A stretch of 64,000 bases of DNA from Photobacterium pectinilyticum (GTDB lineage Bacteria > Pseudomonadota > Gammaproteobacteria > Enterobacterales > Vibrionaceae), in contig NZ_JANEYT010000019.1 of assembly GCF_024357955.1 (NCBI RefSeq), positions 1 through 64,000 on the forward strand, written 5' to 3'. The notes under the pieces are model-generated. The model made no database searches and had not been told where the DNA came from. It saw only the letters and a list, made by a program, of their open reading frames with translations. Below are positions 27,902 through 36,791 of the stretch, piece after piece. Every line of letters starts with the position of its first letter. Position 1 is the first letter of the stretch. The position numbers were made by a program, and so were the translations under genes.

Positions 27902-28048
27902 TTATCTTCGATGCCTATTTCGCAGATTGAATCTGATATGGTGCCTAAATATACATTTAAATGCTTGTATTTTAGTCTTTTTCGATTTGCGCCTCACTTA
28001 TTCTCTGTTTTTTGATAGCTTGGATGCTGACGATAGTGGTGAGATTTT

Positions 28049-28064
28049 GTGGAAACGTTTACAC
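28049..28064. promoter_or_regulatory. GalR-type operator upstream of galE
   Basis: GTGGAAACGTTTACAC, nearly palindromic, fits the LacI-family GalR consensus GTGNAANCGNTTNCAC completely. It lies 145 bases before the galE start. Confidence 0.8.
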
Positions 28065-28066
28065 TG

Positions 28067-28082
28067 TGTGGGGATGATCACA
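28067..28082. promoter_or_regulatory. Candidate CRP site downstream of the galE operator
   Basis: TGTGGGGATGATCACA matches TGTGA-N6-TCACA with one mismatch. TCACA begins 14 bases after the end of the operator. A similar layout is seen in front of the alpha-galactosidase and melB-like genes. Confidence 0.6.
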
Positions 28083-28139
28083 GATTTCATTTTATGCTTG
28101 TTGTTAAAATTGTCCGCAGTTAGGAACAAGACGTTGTGA

Positions 28140-28169
28140 TTTCTGAAGTGACTATTTCTGAAGTGACTA
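28140..28169. repeat. 15-bp tandem duplication in the galE leader
   Basis: TTTCTGAAGTGACTA occurs twice in a row (28140-28154 and 28155-28169), followed by a partial third copy (TATCTGAGTGA). Confidence 0.9.
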
Positions 28170-28208
28170 TATCTGAGTGAGTCATTGGCAGTGAATTAGG
28201 AGAGAGTG

Positions 28209-29219
28209 ATGAAGGTGTTGGTAACTGGTGGTATGGGCTATATTGGCAGCCATACCTGTGTACAAATGATTGAATCAGGCCTTGAGCCAATCATTCTGGA
28301 TAACCTTTGCAACAGTAAAGACGCTGTGCTTGAGCGAGTTGAAGCACTGACAGGGGCAAAGCCGGCTTTCTATCATGGTGACATCCGTGACCGTGAGATT
28401 TTAGATCAGATCTTCTCTGAGAATGATATTCGCTCTGTTATCCACTTCGCTGGCTTGAAGGCGGTGGGTGAGTCCGTTGAAAAGCCACTTGAATATTACG
28501 ACAACAATGTTCATGGCACATTGATGCTGGTGGATGCTATGAAACAGGCTGGGGTAAACAGCTTGGTATTTAGCTCATCAGCAACGGTTTATGGTGATCC
28601 TAAAGAGATCCCAATCAAAGAAACGACGCCTACAGGTCAAGTGACTAATCCATATGGCCGCAGTAAATATATGGTGGAAGAGTGTCTTCGTGATATTCAG
28701 GTCGCCGTTCCACAAATGAGCATAACGCTGTTGCGTTATTTCAACCCTGTTGGTGCTCATCCATCAGGCACTATGGGTGAAGACCCGCAAGGTATCCCTA
28801 ATAACTTGATGCCGTTTATTGCTCAAGTGGCGGTAGGCCGTCGCGAATACCTTTCTGTCTTTGGCAATGACTACCCAACTCCAGATGGTACCGGAATTCG
28901 AGATTATATACATGTTATGGACTTGGCCGATGGTCACATAGCAGCCTTGCGGGCTGTGGGTGAAAAGGCTGGCCTTCATATCTACAACCTCGGCACAGGT
29001 AAAGGTAGCAGTGTACTTGAGATGGTTGATGCCTTTAGTCATGCATGCGGCCATGATGTCGCTTATAAAATCTGTCCACGCCGCCCTGGTGACATCGCAG
29101 AATGTTGGGCTGATCCAGCAAAAGCACGCGTTGATCTAGGCTGGGAAGCGAAAATTGATGTCACTGCGATGGCTGCTGATACTTGGCGCTGGCAGTCGGA
29201 AAACCCGAACGGCTATTAA
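28209..29219 (+). CDS. galE: UDP-glucose 4-epimerase
   Basis: Interconverts UDP-galactose and UDP-glucose, closing the Leloir pathway. The 336-residue form starting at ATG 28209 ([16 protein letters not shown]) carries the NAD-binding GxxGxxG and the catalytic Tyr/Lys in [21 protein letters not shown] lies at 28198-28204; the preceding GTG at 28206 is an overlapping alternative. First gene of galE-galT-galK-galM, with GalR- and CRP-like sites upstream. Confidence 0.97.
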   Translation: MKVLVTGGMGYIGSHTCVQMIESGLEPIILDNLCNSKDAVLERVEALTGAKPAFYHGDIRDREILDQIFSENDIRSVIHFAGLKAVGESVEKPLEYYDNNVHGTLMLVDAMKQAGVNSLVFSSSATVYGDPKEIPIKETTPTGQVTNPYGRSKYMVEECLRDIQVAVPQMSITLLRYFNPVGAHPSGTMGEDPQGIPNNLMPFIAQVAVGRREYLSVFGNDYPTPDGTGIRDYIHVMDLADGHIAALRAVGEKAGLHIYNLGTGKGSSVLEMVDAFSHACGHDVAYKICPRRPGDIAECWADPAKARVDLGWEAKIDVTAMAADTWRWQSENPNGY

Positions 29220-29324
29220 TTAGTCTCTCTATGATTTTGGGGCGCAGGCAGCGCTTTCCCTCCTATGTTTGCCTGTTCCTATTTTTATTTTTTTACAGTT
29301 AACCTGTAGTTGCGAGTTTATATA

Positions 29325-30398
29325 ATGTCTGAACAAAAATTTAATCCCGTAGACCACCCTCACCGTCGCTACAATCCTTTGACTGGTCAATATATTCTGG
29401 TCTCACCACACCGAGCCAAGCGTCCGTGGCAGGGGGCTGATGAGACCCCAGAGCTAGCGGAAGACAAAACGTATGACAGCGAGTGTTTTCTGTGCCCGAC
29501 CAATACCCGAGTATCAGGTGACAAAAACCCTGATTATGCTGACACTTATGTGTTCAATAACGACCATGCAGCCTTAACTCAAGATACGCCTGATGCGCCT
29601 GAGTCAGGCAATCCTCTGTTTCGCTGTGAAAGTGCACGCGGTTTGAGCCGTGTTATCTGTTTTTCGCCGGATCACAGCAAAACTCTCCCTGAGCTTCCTG
29701 TCGGTATGATTCGTAAAGTTATTGATACTTGGAACGATCAAATTGAAGAGTTAGGTGAAAAATACGTTTGGGTACAGGCATTTGAAAACAAAGGCTCAGC
29801 AATGGGCTGTTCACAGCCGCATCCACATGGTCAAATTTGGGCAAATAGCTTTTTACCTAATGAAATTGCACGCAAAGACGAAAACTTACGCGCTTATTAC
29901 CAACAGCAAGGCTCAAACTTGCTAGTGGATTATGCAAAAGCAGAAATGGCTGATGGTTCACGCACAGTGGTTGAAACAGAGCATTGGATTGCTGTTGTAC
30001 CTTACTGGGCTGCATGGCCATTTGAAACCATGTTGATGCCGAAAACCCATGTTCGTCGTATGAATGATCTCACTGACGAACAACGTGATGATCTGGCTGT
30101 GGCGATCAAAAAACTGACCAGTCGCTACGACAACCTGTTCAAGTGCTCCTTCCCTTATTCTATGGGCTGGCATTATGCGCCGTTCTTCAAAGACGGTGAT
30201 ACTTCGACAGATCATTGGCAGTTACATGCGCTGTTCTATCCGCCACTGCTTCGCTCTGCCACCGTGCGTAAGTTTATGGTGGGCTATGAAATGCTTGCTG
30301 AAAGTCAGCGTGATCTGACAGCAGAGCAGGCGGCAGACAAACTGTGTGCCCTTAGTGACGTACATTACCGTGAAATGACTACTTCAAATAATAAATAA
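29325..30398 (+). CDS. galT: Galactose-1-phosphate uridylyltransferase
   Basis: Transfers UMP from UDP-glucose to galactose-1-phosphate. The 357-residue form has the HPHGQIW nucleophile motif, with the histidine that forms the uridylyl intermediate. CFLCPTN carries the zinc cysteines and the C-terminal half repeats the HIT-like fold. ATG 29325 ([17 protein letters not shown]) is chosen over a TTG at 29310. It follows galE after 105 bases, room for an internal promoter, although the genes are probably cotranscribed. Confidence 0.96.
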   Translation: MSEQKFNPVDHPHRRYNPLTGQYILVSPHRAKRPWQGADETPELAEDKTYDSECFLCPTNTRVSGDKNPDYADTYVFNNDHAALTQDTPDAPESGNPLFRCESARGLSRVICFSPDHSKTLPELPVGMIRKVIDTWNDQIEELGEKYVWVQAFENKGSAMGCSQPHPHGQIWANSFLPNEIARKDENLRAYYQQQGSNLLVDYAKAEMADGSRTVVETEHWIAVVPYWAAWPFETMLMPKTHVRRMNDLTDEQRDDLAVAIKKLTSRYDNLFKCSFPYSMGWHYAPFFKDGDTSTDHWQLHALFYPPLLRSATVRKFMVGYEMLAESQRDLTAEQAADKLCALSDVHYREMTTSNNK

Positions 30399-30427
30399 GT
30401 AACCCAACAGAAAGATAGGAATATATT

Positions 30428-31591
30428 ATGTCTAAAACACAACTGCTTATTGACGCTGTTAATACATCATTCTCTTCCGTATTGGGTTACGAGGCGACTC
30501 ATCTGATCCAAGCGCCGGGCCGTGTAAATTTAATTGGTGAACACACTGATTATAATGACGGTTTTGTACTACCGTGTGCGATCGATTATCAAGCGTTTGT
30601 TGCTGCTGCTCGTCGTGATGACAACATCGTACGTGTTGTTTCTGTTGATTATGACAACCAAACCAAAGAGTTTGATCTCACGGCTGATATCACTTTTGAT
30701 GAAGAGTGCATGTGGATTAACTACATCAAAGGGGTGGTGAAGTGTCTACGCGAGCGTGGTTACGAATTCACAGGTGCAGATATTGCGGTAAGCGGTAATG
30801 TTCCACAAGGCGCAGGTTTGAGCTCATCAGCGGCACTGGAAGTGGTCATTGGCCAAACGTTCAAGACTCTATTCGCGCTTGAAATTAGCCAGCAGGAAAT
30901 TGCACTGAATGGTCAGCAAGCAGAAAACGAATTCGTAGGTTGTAACTGCGGCATCATGGATCAGTTGATTTCTGCCGAAGGTCAACAAAACCATGCCTTG
31001 CTAATTGACTGCCGTTCACTAGAAACCAAAGCGGTTTCAATGCCGGAAGATATGGCAGTAGTGATTATCAACTCTAATAAAAAACGTGGTTTGGTCGACA
31101 GTGAGTACAATACTCGCCGCGAACAATGTGAAGAAGCGGCACGTATTTTCGGTGTGAAAGCGCTACGTGACGTTACTATCGAGCAGTTCAACGCCCGTGT
31201 TGAGGAATTGGATGAAATGGTTGCCAAACGTGCTCGTCACGTGATCACTGAAAACGACCGTACAGAAGAAGCGGCTATCGCTCTAAGCCAAGGCGATATG
31301 AAGCGTATGGGTGAGCTAATGGCACAATCTCATGCTTCAATGCGTGATGATTTTGAAATCACTGTCCCTGAAATTGATTTTATTGTTGATACCGTGAAAG
31401 AGGTCATTGGCGATCAGGGGGGGGTACGTATGACCGGCGGTGGTTTCGGTGGTTGTATTGTGTCTATTGTGCCACCGGCATTGGTTGATGAAGTGGCAGC
31501 CGTACTTGCTGAAAAATATGAAGCGAAGACTGGCCTAAAAGAAACGATTTATGTGTGTAAAGCAAAAGCTGGTGCTGGCGCACTTGCCTAA
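30428..31591 (+). CDS. galK: Galactokinase
   Basis: Phosphorylates alpha-D-galactose to galactose-1-phosphate. 387 residues of the GHMP kinase family. The galactokinase signature [19 protein letters not shown] lies near residues 35-53, the ATP loop [14 protein letters not shown] near 124-137, and the third motif [12 protein letters not shown] is near the end. SD AGGAA lies seven bases before the ATG. It begins 29 bases after galT. Confidence 0.97.
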   Translation: MSKTQLLIDAVNTSFSSVLGYEATHLIQAPGRVNLIGEHTDYNDGFVLPCAIDYQAFVAAARRDDNIVRVVSVDYDNQTKEFDLTADITFDEECMWINYIKGVVKCLRERGYEFTGADIAVSGNVPQGAGLSSSAALEVVIGQTFKTLFALEISQQEIALNGQQAENEFVGCNCGIMDQLISAEGQQNHALLIDCRSLETKAVSMPEDMAVVIINSNKKRGLVDSEYNTRREQCEEAARIFGVKALRDVTIEQFNARVEELDEMVAKRARHVITENDRTEEAAIALSQGDMKRMGELMAQSHASMRDDFEITVPEIDFIVDTVKEVIGDQGGVRMTGGGFGGCIVSIVPPALVDEVAAVLAEKYEAKTGLKETIYVCKAKAGAGALA

Positions 31592-31619
31592 GTTGAGATA
31601 ACTCAAATAAGGAATGAAT

Positions 31620-32705
31620 ATGACACTACCTCATAAAGTGTTAGCGCTGCATGAAACCATGACCATGGAGGTGGCCTATGATGGCCGCCCTGCCAATCTG
31701 TTCACCCTGATCAATGCATCGGGAATGACCGCAACCTTCATGGATATCGGTGCAACTTGGTTAAGTTGTACTGTGCCTGTGAGTGGAGACATCGCTGAGA
31801 AGCGCGAAGTTCGTGAAGTGATACTCGGCTGTGCAACCTTGGCCGATCACCAGGCGCAAAGTGCGTACTTGGGAGCCACTGTTGGGCGTTATGCCAACCG
31901 AATCGCGAATGGTCAATTCACCATCGAGGGGAAAACAACCCAAGTTACTACCAACCAAGCGGGTAACACCTTGCATGGTGGGCCTGACGGCTTCGATAAA
32001 CGTCGTTGGAGTGTTATTTCGCACAGCGACTCAAAACTGGAACTAAGCATAGTCTCAGAAGATGGTGATCAAGGCTTTCCTGGCAGATTAGAAGCAAAAG
32101 TCACATTTGAACTTACGGCTGATAATACGGTTGCCATTAGCTATCAGGCAAACTGTGATCAACCATGCCCGGTGAACTTGACCAACCATGCTTACTTCAA
32201 CTTGGCTGGTGAAGCTTCAATTGAAGATTGCTTGCAGCATGAATTAATGATCAAAGCTGACTATTTTGTGCCGACGTCTGAAGTAGGGATCCCGACTGGA
32301 GAATTGAAATCGGTTGAACAAACGGGTTTTGATTTTCGTGAAAGTAAGACTATTGGACAAGATTTGCTGAGCGATCCCGAGCAGTTATTAGCAAAAGGGT
32401 ATGACCATGCCTTCATTTTATCGTCTGAACTAGCAAACGGTATTCAAGATTTTGCCAAGGCTGTTTCACCGGATAAAAAAGTAACAATGACGGTGCAAAC
32501 GACCAAGCCGGCGGTACAACTCTATACCGGTAATTTTTTGTCCGGTATTAAGGGGACGTCAGGGGTATATGGTATTCATCAAGGTTTTTGCTTAGAGACC
32601 GAGTACCTGCCTGATGCACCAAACCACCCAGAATGGCCGGGAGAGAGCATCTTACGCCCAAATCAAACCTATGCCCATTACACAGGTTACCGTTTTACTT
32701 TTTAG
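31620..32705 (+). CDS. galM: Aldose 1-epimerase (mutarotase)
   Basis: Interconverts the anomers of galactose and so supplies alpha-galactose for galactokinase after beta-galactoside cleavage. The conserved catalytic histidine is in NLTNHAYFNLAG and the catalytic glutamate is in FCLETEYLPDAPNHP. The ATG at 31620 (MTLPHKVLALHE) lies six bases after AAGGA, which favours it over the in-frame ATG at 31614. Last gene of galETKM, followed by a terminator. Confidence 0.95.
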   Translation: MTLPHKVLALHETMTMEVAYDGRPANLFTLINASGMTATFMDIGATWLSCTVPVSGDIAEKREVREVILGCATLADHQAQSAYLGATVGRYANRIANGQFTIEGKTTQVTTNQAGNTLHGGPDGFDKRRWSVISHSDSKLELSIVSEDGDQGFPGRLEAKVTFELTADNTVAISYQANCDQPCPVNLTNHAYFNLAGEASIEDCLQHELMIKADYFVPTSEVGIPTGELKSVEQTGFDFRESKTIGQDLLSDPEQLLAKGYDHAFILSSELANGIQDFAKAVSPDKKVTMTVQTTKPAVQLYTGNFLSGIKGTSGVYGIHQGFCLETEYLPDAPNHPEWPGESILRPNQTYAHYTGYRFTF

Positions 32706-32743
32706 TTGTTTTCTTTTGTTTTCTTTTGTTTAAATTGGGGTTC

Positions 32744-32772
32744 GCCTGCTCAAGTGAGTGGGCTTTTTTTGG
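32744..32772 (+). terminator. Terminator after galM
   Basis: GCCTGCTCA/TGAGTGGGC stem (two G-T pairs) with a two-base apex, followed by seven T. It closes the galETKM operon about 40 bases past the stop. Confidence 0.85.
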
Positions 32773-32890
32773 ACATGGAGAGTTAGCGAAGTCGCGATGT
32801 ACGTCATACGTTCGGCTCAACATTGTGCGATTTTCTTTAGCAAGCGGTATACTCCCGCAAAGATATGTGGGATGTGTAATTGGTTGAAGA

Positions 32891-33091
32891 ATGAAAAAAA
32901 ATACGATGAATTTTATTGTCACTTTTGTGTCGGTTTTTTGTGCAATAACGGTTAAGAACTTCTGTGTTGGCGCTTTCTTGGGGGCGAAAGAGCTACACTT
33001 CCTAGTCGATACATTGATATTACTTGTTATTTATGTCCCTATTTACTTCGTTTTCACGAGGCTAGGAAAGCGATTTGTTAGTAATGAATAA
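32891..33091 (+). CDS. Small membrane protein of unknown function
   Basis: A 66-residue ORF with two hydrophobic segments (about 5-30 and 38-58) and a basic start MKKN, so it would sit in the inner membrane. I do not recognise the family. Shine-Dalgarno support is weak (GAAGA). It follows the galETKM terminator on the same strand and has no obvious partner. Confidence 0.45.
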   Translation: MKKNTMNFIVTFVSVFCAITVKNFCVGAFLGAKELHFLVDTLILLVIYVPIYFVFTRLGKRFVSNE

Positions 33092-33178
33092 GCGAACATT
33101 TGGTTGTTAATGGTACAAGCTGGTACTTTTATTTGAGTACCAGCTGTATTAGGTAATAAGTCATTCTCTTGATGGATC

Positions 33179-33367
33179 TTAACCGCGATTAGCATGATTG
33201 AGAAGGTCAATGAGTTCGTTTTCGGTTTTTGGTGTTTTGTCTAATTGTATGTGAGGGGTAGTGCCGCCCCAAAGCATGTAGGCTGTATCGGTGCAGTGGT
33301 CATGGTGAAACCATTTTCCGTCTATACAGATGTCGGTATAACATCTTGGGTCTTGAATAAGCTCCAT
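33179..33367 (-). CDS. Small hypothetical protein (62 aa)
   Basis: Using the ATG at 33367 (MELIQDPRCYTD) the product is 62 residues, preceded by AAAGGA on the minus strand about nine bases upstream. It is rich in His, Cys, Asp and Trp (CTDTAYMLWGGTTPHIQ), which may hint at metal binding, but I do not recognise a family. The 15 extra residues upstream in frame (to 33412) seem non-coding. Confidence 0.5.
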   Translation of the reverse strand: MELIQDPRCYTDICIDGKWFHHDHCTDTAYMLWGGTTPHIQLDKTPKTENELIDLLNHANRG

Positions 33368-33499
33368 ATACGTTCGTCCTTTTTGATTAACATGTATCCA
33401 ACATACGGCCAACTGATTTGCAATTAATTGATCTTGGTCATTAACGCATAATTTTGGGTATTAAGTGTTTCGCATAATGATTACTAACGCACGAAATAA
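33368..33499. other. Intergenic, nothing recognised
   Basis: A 130-base AT-rich stretch upstream of the small 62-aa ORF. No strong signals. Confidence 0.35.
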
Positions 33500-33503
33500 G
33501 AAG

Positions 33504-33526
33504 CCCAGCAAAATTCAGGGCTTGAT
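33504..33526 (-). terminator. Probable terminator of the GntR-type regulator
   Basis: AAGCCC / GGGCTT stem with an 11-base loop, followed on the minus strand by CTTATTT. It lies about 230 bases beyond the regulator stop at 33757, so the link is by position only. The 33527-33756 gap also contains a CCAGC/GCTGG hairpin (33573-33590) and no ORF. Confidence 0.5.
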
Positions 33527-33756
33527 TCATTTGGAGGCCAAACCTTAAAGGTTCGTTTGGCGAGAAGGTAAACCAGCCAATAGATTGCTGGAATGTAGCG
33601 ACTAGGCTGCTCTATCGTCCCTTGAGCATCATGGGCTGAATGTTGGATGTGAGTGGCTATTCGGTAATCTGACGTTTGCTTATCAACATTCGTCGTCTAC
33701 CTTGAAGTCACGGGGGAAGCGCCTCGTCGTAACAGTACCGTTGGGCGCTATATCAA

Positions 33757-34473
33757 CTACTTCAACTGCAGCGATTTCACATAGGTCGTTGACAGCTTGA
33801 AAGATTCGCAAGTGTGTTTGGCAACGGAATACTCAAAAAGTTGTCCGTTATCCAAGTAAGCGCGCTGCGATACGTTCACTAAATGCTCACCTTCAGGAAT
33901 AATTAACCATTGGCTTTCTTGGTGGTTAGCTTTATCTATAGTTATCGTCAGATTAGCACTGTGGATCCCTTGGTTTAGGGTGTTCGTGATATAGCCATAG
34001 ATTGAATCTTCAGCTTGCTCCAAAGTTAACCCCTGCACAACGGCAGCTGGCATATAAGTATATTCAACGATGGTTGGTTGGTCATCGATTGAACGTATCC
34101 TGGTGATTTCATAAAGATGATCACCGATAGCCCCACAAACGAGCTCGGAAGTTTCATGGTTGGCTTCGACAATTCGAAATTGCTTTACCTCCGTAGCGAC
34201 TTTCTTCCCCGTGCCTTCGTAACGTAACTTGGTTCCTAGTAAGTGGCTGTCTGGTTGTTGTGGCGGTGTGCTTTTAATGAATGAACCGGCCCCTCTTTTT
34301 CGTACAACCATTCCTTCTTTCACCAGAATATCCATCGCTTTCTTCAATGTGATTTCACTGCAGTCAAACTCGGCGGCGAGTTTTTTGCCTTCAGGCAGTT
34401 TCTCACTAGGGCTGTATTCACCAGATTGAATGCGAGCTTTAAGTTGCTGATAGATAGCCTGATATTTGCTCAT
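33757..34473 (-). CDS. GntR/HutC-family transcriptional regulator (UTRA domain)
   Basis: A 238-residue repressor. The N-terminal GntR winged-helix DNA-binding domain (about 1-68) has the recognition helix SEITLKKAMDILVKEG. The UTRA ligand domain (about 75-238) recognises a small phosphorylated ligand in characterised relatives. It is divergent from a GH1 gene at 34734 with a perfect palindrome between them, so it probably controls that gene and itself. It resembles BglR/YydK-like regulators of 6-phospho-beta-glycosidases. Confidence 0.85.
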   Translation of the reverse strand: MSKYQAIYQQLKARIQSGEYSPSEKLPEGKKLAAEFDCSEITLKKAMDILVKEGMVVRKRGAGSFIKSTPPQQPDSHLLGTKLRYEGTGKKVATEVKQFRIVEANHETSELVCGAIGDHLYEITRIRSIDDQPTIVEYTYMPAAVVQGLTLEQAEDSIYGYITNTLNQGIHSANLTITIDKANHQESQWLIIPEGEHLVNVSQRAYLDNGQLFEYSVAKHTCESFKLSTTYVKSLQLK

Positions 34474-34590
34474 TACTGTTCTATATCTGTTTAGGGTGGA
34501 AGAGCAGAATACCTTAAATTTGCTTTGATGGCAGCGCCCAAAAACGCACCAAGTGTGATTAACATCTAACTTTTGGTCTTGATTTGATGT

Positions 34591-34606
34591 AAAACCATAT
34601 GGTTTT
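34591..34606. promoter_or_regulatory. Perfect 16-bp palindrome between GntR regulator and GH1 gene
   Basis: AAAACCATATGGTTTT is its own reverse complement. It sits between the two divergent promoters, 118 bases from the regulator start and 128 from the GH1 start. GntR/HutC repressors usually bind such short palindromes. Confidence 0.6.
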
Positions 34607-34733
34607 GTTTAGTGTTTCTCTATCGACGCTGTTTGCAACAAATCGCAAGGGTGTTTTTTTGCATAGTGAATACATTTAACAGTCATGACCTAGGCCACGA
34701 AAGTGGATTGCAGGGCAGATCATAGGGTGAAAT

Positions 34734-36158
34734 ATGAGTTTTCAAGATGAGTTTTTGTGGGGAAGTGCATCGGCAGCGTACCAGATTGAGGGAGCTGCAA
34801 ACCTCGATGGAAAGGGGGATTCCATTTGGGACGTGTACTCCCGGGTACCGGGTAACACCTTCAAAAATACCACAGGTGAAGTGGCTATTGATTTCTATCA
34901 CCGCTTTGAACAAGACATTGCCTTGATGAAGGAAATGGGCCTGCAAGCATACCGTTTTTCGGTGTCTTGGCCGCGTATCATGACTGATGGCCGTTCGGTA
35001 AATCCGAAAGGTGTGGAGTTCTATCACAAAGTTATCGATACCCTGATTGCTAATGACATAACACCAATTTTGACGGTTTACCACTGGGATCTACCTCAGG
35101 CGCTACAAGATGATTATCAAGGGTGGGAGAGCCGTGAAATCATTGAAGACTTTACCCGTTACTGCGAGATCCTATTCCAAGAATATGGTGACAAAGTGCC
35201 ATATTGGGTCAGCCTTAACGAACAGAACATCTTTACAAGTTTGGGTTACCTGCAAGCAATTCATCCACCGAAAGTGTCTGACTTCCAGCGTTTTATTAAT
35301 GCTAATCATATAGCCAACCTCGCGAATGCTAGTGCAGTGAAGAAATTCCGTGAAATGGGTATCGAGGCCAAAATTGGTGCCAGTTTTGCCTATAGCCCAG
35401 CTTATGCGCAGTCAGCGAAACCTGAAGATGTCATCGCTGCAGAAGATGCACAAGAGTTGCAAGATCTGTTCTGGATGGATGTGTATGCCAAAGGCCGCTA
35501 TCCGAAAATTGCTTTGAAGCGGTTGGAAACATTGAACATCCATATCGACTTCCAGCCGGGAGATAAAGAGCTGTTAGCGGCGGGTGTATGTGACTTCATG
35601 GGCTTGAATTACTATCAGTCTGCGACTTTTGTTGCTGCAGGGAATAAACAAAGCACCGCGCAAACAGGGAATGCTTCTCAAGTATCAGTTGTTTCTGAAA
35701 TCAGTGACATTCCTACCGATAAGCTATTTGCTCGCGCTGATAATGAATACTTGGATATGACGGATTGGAACTGGGCGATTGACCCAAACGGTCTGCGTGT
35801 TGCACTGCGCCGAATTACCTCTCGCTATGAGCTTCCTATTCTTATCAGTGAGAACGGCCTTGGGGCTTTCGATACGTTGACGGAAGAAGGTAAGGTACAC
35901 GATGATTACCGAATCAACTTTCTTCGTCGCCATGTTGAGGCGATTTCAGATGCTATTGACGATGGCTGTGAGGTTATCGGTTACTGTACATGGTCTTGCC
36001 AAGATCTCTTTAGCTGGCTAAATGGTTACGCTAAGCGCTACGGTTTTATTTATGTAGACCGTGACGAAGAGAGCGAGAAAGAACTAAAGCGTTATAAAAA
36101 AGACAGTTTCTACTGGTATCAGAAAGTCATCCAGTCCAATGGTAAGCAATTAGATTAG
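34734..36158 (+). CDS. GH1 6-phospho-beta-glycosidase
   Basis: A 474-residue GH1 barrel. The acid/base is Glu163 (LNEQN) and the nucleophile Glu373 (ISENGLG). The C-terminal sugar-binding loop reads S427-W428 and then K434 and Y436 in GYAKRYGFIYVD. Ser/Lys/Tyr at this spacing bind the 6-phosphate in the Lactococcus 6-phospho-beta-galactosidase (Ser428, Lys435, Tyr437), and the common Glu-Trp of non-phospho GH1 enzymes is absent. The following Trp is typical of 6-phospho-beta-galactosidases, while relatives with Met or Ala there are glucosidases, so galacto-specificity or dual specificity is likely. No PTS gene is near. Regulated by the divergent GntR gene. Confidence 0.88.
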   Translation: MSFQDEFLWGSASAAYQIEGAANLDGKGDSIWDVYSRVPGNTFKNTTGEVAIDFYHRFEQDIALMKEMGLQAYRFSVSWPRIMTDGRSVNPKGVEFYHKVIDTLIANDITPILTVYHWDLPQALQDDYQGWESREIIEDFTRYCEILFQEYGDKVPYWVSLNEQNIFTSLGYLQAIHPPKVSDFQRFINANHIANLANASAVKKFREMGIEAKIGASFAYSPAYAQSAKPEDVIAAEDAQELQDLFWMDVYAKGRYPKIALKRLETLNIHIDFQPGDKELLAAGVCDFMGLNYYQSATFVAAGNKQSTAQTGNASQVSVVSEISDIPTDKLFARADNEYLDMTDWNWAIDPNGLRVALRRITSRYELPILISENGLGAFDTLTEEGKVHDDYRINFLRRHVEAISDAIDDGCEVIGYCTWSCQDLFSWLNGYAKRYGFIYVDRDEESEKELKRYKKDSFYWYQKVIQSNGKQLD

Positions 36159-36186
36159 GAAGATATTCTCGCAATAGTCTCGTTAT

Positions 36187-36215
36187 AAACCCATGGTAAT
36201 TCATGGGTTTTATTA
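36187..36215 (+). terminator. Terminator after the GH1 gene
   Basis: AAACCCATG/CATGGGTTT stem with loop GTAATT, followed by TATTATTT, 28 bases past the stop. Confidence 0.85.
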
Positions 36216-36499
36216 TTTCTAATCATTTATTGTTCTAATACGGAATTGATATCGTTGAACGATTGAACGGCTTATATGAGTTGTTATTTATATTTTGTAA
36301 TTATTACGCATTAAATCAATAGCTATCAGTAAATTACGATGTTATTAAGTTATATGATTCTCAATAGTGAATCATTATCAGGGCGAAAAATCATGTTCGA
36401 ATAATTCTAACGACATGGTTAATTCTCAATGTTTATCTATCTTAGTGTTCTTGCTAAATTTAACTCCGAACCTAAACGAATCTTCAAATGGAGAAAATG
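36216..36499. other. Leader of the small secreted protein
   Basis: About 280 AT-rich bases. The Shine-Dalgarno GGAG is at 36490-36493. Otherwise no signal is seen. Confidence 0.4.
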
Positions 36500-36751
36500 A
36501 TGCTTAAATTTACAGGTACTATGATGACTGCGGCGGTATTACTAAGCTCACCAGTGATGGCCTATTTAAACCTTGATGTAACACCACAAAACGAGGGAGC
36601 CTGGGTAAAAGTGAGTGATAATGGCACCCCAGTTAGTAACGTGACAATTACTACCAATGCGCCTGGTACCGGCTCTTTTACTACTGATGAGCATGGCCGT
36701 ATTTTTGTTACTATTAATATTACCGTAATAAAAAGGCCGAAAGACAATTAG
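36500..36751 (+). CDS. Small secreted protein of unknown function
   Basis: With the ATG at 36500 the product is 83 residues, starting with a signal peptide (MLKFTGTMMTAAVLLSSPVMA). The mature part (YLNLDVTPQNEGAWVKVSDNGTPVSNVTITTNAPGTG in pieces) resembles a single surface-exposed beta-sandwich repeat, like a carboxypeptidase-regulatory or Big-type domain. It is cut short compared with such domains. The stop codon lies inside the loop of the following terminator, so the last ~8 residues (VIKRPKDN) are encoded by the terminator stem. GGAG SD is at 36490-36493. Confidence 0.6.
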   Translation: MLKFTGTMMTAAVLLSSPVMAYLNLDVTPQNEGAWVKVSDNGTPVSNVTITTNAPGTGSFTTDEHGRIFVTINITVIKRPKDN

Positions 36752-36770
36752 GTGTCTTTTGGCCTTTTTT
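36727..36770. terminator. Bidirectional terminator between the small secreted protein and the HD gene
   Basis: AAAAAGGCC and GGCCTTTTTT, plus an inner AAAGAC/GTCTTT stem, with A and T runs on both sides. It serves the forward small gene and, on the minus strand, the HD-domain gene whose stop is at 36792. Confidence 0.9.
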
Positions 36771-36791
36771 ATATGCTAGTGATAACAACGG

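Noticed and set aside
27927-28139. 70-codon forward frame before galE
   Set aside because: Covers the GalR- and CRP-like sites and has no ribosome site; it looks like a chance frame.
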